Below, piece by piece: positions 58,282-64,000 of a stretch of DNA of 64,000 nt. Below the pieces are notes generated by a model. It saw only the letters and a program-made list of their open reading frames with translations. It was not told the origin of the DNA and ran no database searches. Origin of the DNA: an uncultured Oscillospiraceae bacterium (GTDB taxonomy: Bacteria > Bacillota > Clostridia > Oscillospirales > Oscillospiraceae). The stretch is taken from NCBI GenBank assembly GCA_947631865.1, contig CANRNF010000001.1:29286-93285 (forward strand), given 5' to 3'. The stretch's first letter is position 1; every line of letters starts with the position of its first letter. The translations under genes and the position numbers were made by a program.

Positions 58282-60426
58282 ATGGACTATGAGCTGAACG
58301 AGGCCCAACGGGCGGCCGTGACCACCACGGAGGGCTATGTGCGCGTCATCGCGGGGGCCGGTTCCGGCAAGACCCGTGCCCTGACCCACCGGTTCGCCTA
58401 TCTGGTGAACGACCTGGGCATCCTGCCGGGGAATATCCTATGCGTCACCTTCACCAACAAGGCCGCGAACGAGATGCGCCAGCGCATCCACAATCTCACC
58501 GGCGACAACGACACCGGCTACATCAATACCTTCCACGGTTTCTGCGTGTCCGTCCTACAGGAGGACAGCTTCGCTGTGCAGTACCCCAAGAGCTTCCTGG
58601 TGCTGGACAACTCCGACATCGACGACATGCTCCGCATCATCTATGAAGAACGGGGGCTCACCCTGCGGGACATGACCTTCTCCAACGCCCGGGACATGAT
58701 CGAGATAGAGAAGCTCTTCAAGCGCCCGGAGTATTACCTGGATATGATCGCCATGGACCTGGATGGTCTCCGGGAGAAGTATGATAAAGCGACATCGGCC
58801 AAGGACATCATCTTCTACGGGTACCTCTATCAGGAGAAGAAATGCTTCGGCCTGGACTACAACGACCTCATCAAGTTCACCCTCTACATCTTCCGTCAGT
58901 TCGAGGAGATAAAGCTGAAGTGGCAGAAGCGCCTGGAATACATCATGATAGACGAGTTCCAGGATATCGACTCCCTCCAGTACGAGCTGATGGAGGCCCT
59001 CTGCGGCTACCACAAGAACCTGTTCATCGTGGGCGACCCGGACCAGACCGTCTACACCTGGCGGGGCGCGGACGTGAAGTACCTGCTGGACTTCGACCGG
59101 CGTTTTCCCGGTACCAAGACCGTCATGATGATGGCCAACTACCGCTCCACGCCCCAGATATTGGCCGCGGCCAACTCCCTTATCGATAAAAACCGCACCC
59201 GTATCAAGAAGGACCTGATACCAGTGTTGCCGGCGGGGGAGAGCGTCCTTTGCCATCACGCCAGGACCGCAGAAGAAGAGGCGGAGTGGATCGTCCTGCA
59301 GCTCAACGAGCTCCACGACCGGGGCGTGCCCTATCGGGATATGACCGTCCTCTACCGGGCCCACTATGTGACCCGGTCTGTGGAGGAGGTGCTCTTGAAG
59401 CGCAAGGTGCCTTACACTATCTACAGCGGCGTGCAGTTTTTCTCCCGGAAGGAGATCAAGGACGCGCTTTCCTATCTGCGTATGATCGCCTATAAGGACG
59501 ACCTTTCCTTCCGGCGGGTGGTGAACACGCCCAAGAGGAACATGGGACGCCGGCGGATGGAATATCTGGAAAAGGCAGCGGAAAAACGGGGCTGCTCCCT
59601 CTATGACGCGCTGGTGCGTGACCTGGACGAGGATATATTCAAGGGCACCAAGGCATCTGCGTTCGTGAGCCTCGTCGAAGCTTATGCCGCCAGCTATGCC
59701 CAGCGGCCCGTGAGCGAGGTGCTGGCCGCGATATTGAACGAGAGCGGCTACGAGGAGGCGCTGCGCACCGAGGGAAGCCAGGAGCGGCTGGATAACCTGG
59801 CGGAGCTGAAGCAGGCGGTATATGAGTTTGAGACCACCTGCGGGGAGGAGGCCACGCTGGAGCACTACCTGACCCATGTGGCGCTGTTCACCAACGCCGA
59901 CGCGGGAGAGCCGGGGGACAAGGTGAAGCTCATGACCGTCCACGCCGCCAAGGGCCTGGAATTTCCCTATGTTTTCCTCTGCGGTATGAACGAGGGCATT
60001 TTTCCCTCCCGGCGGACCAGGACCCGCCCGGCCATGGAGGAGGAGCGGCGGCTGGCCTTCGTGGCCATGACCCGGGCGGAGAAGAGGCTTTTTCTCACCG
60101 AGGCGGAGGGGCGCAACACCGACGGCTCGCCCCGGTATCCTTCCAGGTTCCTGCTGGACATAGACCCCACCTTGATAGAATATACCGCCGAGCCGCGTGA
60201 GGAGCTCATCAGGGACGCAAGGGAGTACGTGGCCATGTCGGAGAAGTACCTTCCGGAGGAGGCGCAGACCGGCGCCTTTGCGGTTGGGGACCGGGTGGCC
60301 CACGATATCCTGGGCCCGGGCACGGTGGTGGACGTGGATACGGACAAGGGCGCCCATATCGTGCGCTTCGACGGTATGGACACGCCCCGGGCCATATCCT
60401 TCCGGGCCAAGCTTACGAAGATGTGA
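58282..60426 (+). CDS. pcrA: UvrD/PcrA-type ATP-dependent DNA helicase
   Basis: 'LNEAQRAAVTTTEGYVRVIAGAGSGKTRALTHR', 'MIDEFQDIDSLQYEL', 'GDPDQTVYTWRGAD', 'MTVHAAKGLEFPYVFL'. Confidence 0.93.
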   Translation: MDYELNEAQRAAVTTTEGYVRVIAGAGSGKTRALTHRFAYLVNDLGILPGNILCVTFTNKAANEMRQRIHNLTGDNDTGYINTFHGFCVSVLQEDSFAVQYPKSFLVLDNSDIDDMLRIIYEERGLTLRDMTFSNARDMIEIEKLFKRPEYYLDMIAMDLDGLREKYDKATSAKDIIFYGYLYQEKKCFGLDYNDLIKFTLYIFRQFEEIKLKWQKRLEYIMIDEFQDIDSLQYELMEALCGYHKNLFIVGDPDQTVYTWRGADVKYLLDFDRRFPGTKTVMMMANYRSTPQILAAANSLIDKNRTRIKKDLIPVLPAGESVLCHHARTAEEEAEWIVLQLNELHDRGVPYRDMTVLYRAHYVTRSVEEVLLKRKVPYTIYSGVQFFSRKEIKDALSYLRMIAYKDDLSFRRVVNTPKRNMGRRRMEYLEKAAEKRGCSLYDALVRDLDEDIFKGTKASAFVSLVEAYAASYAQRPVSEVLAAILNESGYEEALRTEGSQERLDNLAELKQAVYEFETTCGEEATLEHYLTHVALFTNADAGEPGDKVKLMTVHAAKGLEFPYVFLCGMNEGIFPSRRTRTRPAMEEERRLAFVAMTRAEKRLFLTEAEGRNTDGSPRYPSRFLLDIDPTLIEYTAEPREELIRDAREYVAMSEKYLPEEAQTGAFAVGDRVAHDILGPGTVVDVDTDKGAHIVRFDGMDTPRAISFRAKLTKM

Positions 60427-60435
60427 GGTCATGCT

Positions 60436-61251
60436 ATGGCTGATATCATTGAGATAAAGGACATTTCCGCGCCGGAACTGGACCTGTTTGCCCGGCTCAC
60501 AGAGGCCCAGCTTAGGAATCGGCTGGAGCCTGAAAAGGGCATATTCATCTGCGAGAGCGTCAAGGCTATCCGGGTGGCACTGGCGGCGGGCTGCAAGCCC
60601 AAGGCGCTGTTGATGGAGCGACGGCATCTCAGTGGTCAGGGTTCAGAGCTCATGGCCCTGTGCCCGGATGCGCCGGTGTATACAGGGGAACGGGAGGTAC
60701 TGGAAAAGCTCACGGGCTACACCGTGAACCGGGGCATCCTCTGCGCCATGGGAAGGCCTGCGCCGCTGATGATAGAGCAGGTCTGCGCTGGCGCGCGGCG
60801 GCTTGCTATATTGGAGGACATCACAGACTCCACCAACGTGGGAGCGGTGTTTCGCTCTGCTGCGGCGCTGGGGATGGACGGGGTGCTGCTCACCGAGAGC
60901 TGCTGTGATCCCCTGAACCGCCGTGCGGTGCGGGTGAGCATGGGCACGGTGCTGCAGGTACCCTGGGCCACTATGACCGGCTGGCCCGGGGATGCCATGG
61001 CCCGGCTGCATGAGATGGGCTTCAGGACGGCTGCTATGGCGTTGAGTGACGATTCCGTTCCCATCGACGACTCTGACCTCAAGGCAGAGCCCCGCCTCGC
61101 TATCGTGCTTGGCACAGAAGGGGACGGTCTTGCCGCCCGGACGGTGGCGGCCTGTGACTACACGGTGCGCATCCCCATGGCCCACGGGGTGGATTCCCTG
61201 AACGTGGCAGCCGCTGGAGCGGTGGCATTCTGGGAACTGCGGGCCCGCTGA
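60436..61251 (+). CDS. TrmH/SpoU-family RNA 2'-O-methyltransferase
   Basis: 'LAILEDITDSTNVGAVFRSAAALGMDGVLLTESCCDPLNRRAVRVSMG', 'LAIVLGTEGDGL', 'IPMAHGVDSLNVAAAGAVA'. Confidence 0.92.
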   Translation: MADIIEIKDISAPELDLFARLTEAQLRNRLEPEKGIFICESVKAIRVALAAGCKPKALLMERRHLSGQGSELMALCPDAPVYTGEREVLEKLTGYTVNRGILCAMGRPAPLMIEQVCAGARRLAILEDITDSTNVGAVFRSAAALGMDGVLLTESCCDPLNRRAVRVSMGTVLQVPWATMTGWPGDAMARLHEMGFRTAAMALSDDSVPIDDSDLKAEPRLAIVLGTEGDGLAARTVAACDYTVRIPMAHGVDSLNVAAAGAVAFWELRAR

Positions 61252-61272
61252 GAAACAAAAAGCGCCGCGCTC

Positions 61273-62004
61273 ATGGCGCGGCGGAAAGGAGCATATATGG
61301 GCACGAAAAAGAAGATAGCCCAGGCGGCCGGCGTGGTGGGCGGCCTGGTGGCGGCGGCAGGGGTGCTGCTGGGCATAGGCGTGGCGGCGGATGCCAAGGA
61401 GCACGGCCGCACCGTGCGCCAGACCCTGTTCGGCGCGGCCAGTTTCGCCGAGTGGGACGGCAAGGCGGTGTTCTTCGGCGACAGCATCACCGACTACTGC
61501 GACCTGGAGGTATACTATCCCGGCCTGAACGCCGTGAATATGGGCATATCCGGGGATACCACCGGGGGTATGCTGGAGCGGATCGAGCGGTCCGTCTACA
61601 GCCAGGAGCCTGACGTGGTGGTGTTCCTGGGCGGCGTGAACGACATCCTCTCCGGCTATGACGACGGTGCCACCGCCGCCAACATCCGGGCCATATTGGA
61701 GGGCATCCGGACCCGTCTGCCCAAGGCGGAAGTGCTCGTCCAGTCCATCTACCCGGTGTCTGAATACGCCGGCAGCGATTTCAACAGCCATATCCGGGCC
61801 GTCAATGATGAGATCAGGAGCATGGCAAAGGAGCTGGGCTGCCGGTATGTGGACGTGCACAGCGCCATGGTGACGGCGGAGGGGAGACTGGACGGACGGT
61901 ATTCCTACGACGGGCTCCATCCCAACGAGGAGGGCTACGCCGTGGCCTGCCCCATCGTGACGAAGGAGCTGGAAAAGATCACGGGGAAGGGCATCCTGGG
62001 TTGA
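61273..62004 (+). CDS. SGNH/GDSL hydrolase
   Basis: 'AVFFGDSITDYCDLE', 'NMGISGDTTGGMLERIE', 'VVFLGGVNDIL', 'YDGLHPNEEGYA'. Confidence 0.9.
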   Translation: MARRKGAYMGTKKKIAQAAGVVGGLVAAAGVLLGIGVAADAKEHGRTVRQTLFGAASFAEWDGKAVFFGDSITDYCDLEVYYPGLNAVNMGISGDTTGGMLERIERSVYSQEPDVVVFLGGVNDILSGYDDGATAANIRAILEGIRTRLPKAEVLVQSIYPVSEYAGSDFNSHIRAVNDEIRSMAKELGCRYVDVHSAMVTAEGRLDGRYSYDGLHPNEEGYAVACPIVTKELEKITGKGILG

Positions 62005-62017
62005 GGGGGGGAGAGGC

Positions 62018-63628
62018 TCACTCCTCTATCACGTTCTGATCCCGGCCCATCATGTGCATATACTCGTCATAGGTGCAGTTCTTGTCGATGCACCCGTCCT
62101 CGGTCAGTTCGATGATCCGGTTGGCCACGGTCTGGGTCAGCTGGTGGTCGTGGCTGTAGAAGAGGATGTTGTAAGGGAAGGCCGACATGCCGTTGTTGAG
62201 GGCGGCGATGCTCTCCAGGTCCAGGTGGTTGGTGGGCTGGTCGAACATGAGCACGTTGGCGCCCTCCAGCATGGTCTTGGAGATCATGCAGCGCATCTTC
62301 TCGCCGCCGGACAGGACGGATACCTTTTTGTACACCTCGTCGCCGGAGAAGAGCATCCGGCCCAGGAACGTGCGCAGATAGCTCTCCCGCTTGTCCGCGG
62401 AGAACTGGCGGATCCAGTCCATGAGCTCCAGGTCGCAGCCGTCAAAGTAGCTGTGAAAGTCCCGGGGGAAGTAGGACTGGGTGGTGGACACGCCCCATTT
62501 GATCTCCCCCTCATCTGGCTCCAGTTCCCCGGCAAGGAGCTGAAACAGACAGGTGATGGCGTTCTCGTTGGCGCCGATGACGGCGATCTTGTCCTCCCTG
62601 CCCATGATGAAGGAGACGTTGTTGATGAGTTTGACACCGTCCACGGTTTTGGAGAGATTCGTCACGAACAGCCGGTCCTTGCCCGGTTCCCGCTCCGCCT
62701 TGAACCCCACCCAGGGATAGCGGCGGGAGGAGGCGGGCATCTGCTCCACGGTGATCTTGTCCAGGAGCTTGCGGCGGCTGGTGGCCTGGCGGGACTTGGA
62801 TTTGTTGGCGGAGAAGCGGGCGATGAAGCTCTGCAGCTCCGCTATTTTCTGTTCGGCCTTCTTGTTCTGGTCCTTGATGAGCTTTTGCATGAGCTGGCTG
62901 GACTCATACCAGAAATCGTAGTTGCCCACGTACATGCGGATCTTGCCGTAGTCGATATCCACGATATGGGTGCAGATATTGTTGAGGAAGTACCGGTCAT
63001 GGCTCACCACCAGCACGGTGCCCTCGTAGTCCATGAGAAAGTCCTCCAGCCACACGGTGGAGGCCAGATCCAGGTTGTTTGTAGGCTCGTCCAGGAGGAT
63101 GATGTCCGGGTGTCCGAACAGGGCCTGCGCCAGCAGGACCTTCACTTTTTGGCGGCCCTCCAGCTCGGCCATCTGCTTTTGGTGCAGCGCCACGGGGATA
63201 CCCAGGCCCTGCAGAAGCCGGGACGCGTCGGAATCCGCCTCCCAGCCGCCCAGCTCTGCGTATTCCTCCTCCAGCACTGCCGCCCGGATGCCGTCCTCGT
63301 CTGAGAAGTCCGGCTTATCGTAAATGGCATCCTTTTCTTTGCCACACTGGTAGAGCCGGGGATTGCCCATGATGACCGTCTCCAACACGATGTGGTCGTC
63401 AAACATGTTCTGGTCCTGGCGCAGTACGCTCATGCGGCACTTGGGGTCTATATAGATATGGCCCTTGGTGGGCTCTTCCTGGCCGGAGAGCAGCTTCAGA
63501 AACGTGGACTTGCCTGCGCCGTTGGCGCCGATGATGCCGTAGCAGTTGCCGGCGGTGAACTGCAGATCCGCGCCGGAAAAGAGCACCTGGCTGCCGTATT
63601 GCAGGGCGAGGTTTTCAACAGTGATCAT
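62018..63628 (-). CDS. ABC-F family ATP-binding protein
   Basis: Two ABC domains: 'GIIGANGAGKSTFLKLLSG', 'LLDEPTNNLDL', 'LSGGEKMRCMISKTML', 'MFDQPTNHLDLESI'. Confidence 0.94.
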   Translation of the reverse strand: MITVENLALQYGSQVLFSGADLQFTAGNCYGIIGANGAGKSTFLKLLSGQEEPTKGHIYIDPKCRMSVLRQDQNMFDDHIVLETVIMGNPRLYQCGKEKDAIYDKPDFSDEDGIRAAVLEEEYAELGGWEADSDASRLLQGLGIPVALHQKQMAELEGRQKVKVLLAQALFGHPDIILLDEPTNNLDLASTVWLEDFLMDYEGTVLVVSHDRYFLNNICTHIVDIDYGKIRMYVGNYDFWYESSQLMQKLIKDQNKKAEQKIAELQSFIARFSANKSKSRQATSRRKLLDKITVEQMPASSRRYPWVGFKAEREPGKDRLFVTNLSKTVDGVKLINNVSFIMGREDKIAVIGANENAITCLFQLLAGELEPDEGEIKWGVSTTQSYFPRDFHSYFDGCDLELMDWIRQFSADKRESYLRTFLGRMLFSGDEVYKKVSVLSGGEKMRCMISKTMLEGANVLMFDQPTNHLDLESIAALNNGMSAFPYNILFYSHDHQLTQTVANRIIELTEDGCIDKNCTYDEYMHMMGRDQNVIEE

Positions 63629-63728
63629 AGGGCTATCCTCCTGGGGACGGTGTTTTTCTCATCATAGCATATTTTTCCGCTCGAGCCTAGCCCCGGCGGA
63701 AAAAATACCGCTGCAGACGCGATTTTAT

Positions 63729-63757
63729 TTGACAGCGGGGCGTTTGTGTGATAATAT
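63729..63757 (+). promoter_or_regulatory. Promoter-like TTGACA-N17-TAATAT upstream of the tRNA-Ser genes
   Basis: ttgaca(63729-63734), taatat(63752-63757). Confidence 0.6.
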
Positions 63758-63769
63758 ATGCGGGCATGC

Positions 63770-63858
63770 GGAGAGATGTCCGAGTGGTTTATGGAGCTGG
63801 TCTTGAAAACCAGTGACTCCGCAAGGGGCCGGGGGTTCGAATCCCTCTCTCTCCGCCA
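63770..63858 (+). tRNA. tRNA-Ser (anticodon TGA)
   Basis: ggagaga...ctggtctTGAaaaccag...ggttcgaatcc...tctctccgCCA; long variable arm. Confidence 0.93.
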
Positions 63859-63907
63859 TTTTATTTATCCGCGGAGCCGGCCTCCGCACAATATATTTTT
63901 TCGGCTT

Positions 63908-63999
63908 GGAGAAGTACCCAAGAGGCCGAAGGGGCTCCCCTGCTAAGGGAGTAGTGCGTGATGAGCGCAGCGCGGGTTCAAATCCCGCCTTCTCCGCCA
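63908..63999 (+). tRNA. tRNA-Ser (anticodon GCT)
   Basis: ggagaag...ctcccctGCTaagggag...ggttcaaatcc...cttctccgCCA. Confidence 0.93.
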
Positions 64000-64000
64000 C

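Noticed and set aside
55683-58283. 866-aa ORF on the minus strand
   Set aside because: Antisense to the guaB-like gene and fhs; no recognisable motifs.
62005-62011. G7 run just after the SGNH hydrolase stop codon
   Set aside because: Lies between convergent genes, outside any reading frame or promoter; no evident switching role.
62054-63304. 416-aa ORF on the plus strand
   Set aside because: Antisense to the ABC-F gene, which has clear Walker and signature motifs.
1-64000. CRISPR arrays, diversity-generating retroelements, prophage or restriction-modification systems
   Set aside because: No regularly spaced repeats, Cas proteins, reverse transcriptase, phage structural genes or DNA methyltransferase motifs were seen in the ORFs.

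Overview
A 64 kb, GC-rich bacterial chromosomal window, probably from a gut-type Clostridia/Oscillospiraceae-like Firmicute (taxonomy is inference). It has four parts. (1) ~1-22.6 kb: a surface glycan locus with Ugd, UXS, a tandem sugar-phosphate transferase, GalE, several glycosyltransferases, a CDP-alcohol transferase, a cytidylyltransferase, Wzy-like and Wzx-like proteins, Glf, two FkbM methyltransferases and HldE-GmhA-GmhB for ADP-heptose. (2) ~22.97-34.3 kb: a 12-gene unit with a promoter and a terminator-like hairpin, encoding SGNH, FkbH-like HAD-IIIC, ACP, MaoC, SDR, MBOAT, two 2-hydroxyacyl-CoA-dehydratase-type subunits plus activase, an H-protein-like lipoyl protein, a lipoate ligase and a dihydrolipoyl dehydrogenase. 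It looks like a dedicated acyl-group synthesis and transfer system for a surface polymer. (3) ~34.4-43.4 kb: a decayed glf fragment, small regulators, VanZ, a large secreted M60-like protease and a second surface protein. (4) ~43.5-62 kb: a ZTP-riboswitch-type leader followed by a purine operon (purE C F M N, separate IMP cyclohydrolase and AICAR formyltransferase, D, L), an IMPDH-like gene, fhs and housekeeping genes; two tRNA-Ser genes lie at the end. The most notable signal is a series of poly-G tracts (G7-G10, plus several G6), always on the coding strand, inside glycan and acylation genes. Two FkbM genes are split exactly at such tracts, the tandem sugar transferase is fused through one, and one G6 lies in the spacer of the acylation-operon promoter. 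This fits a multi-locus slipped-strand phase-variation system, with assembly error as the main alternative to exclude. All product calls come from reading motifs by eye; no database search was run.
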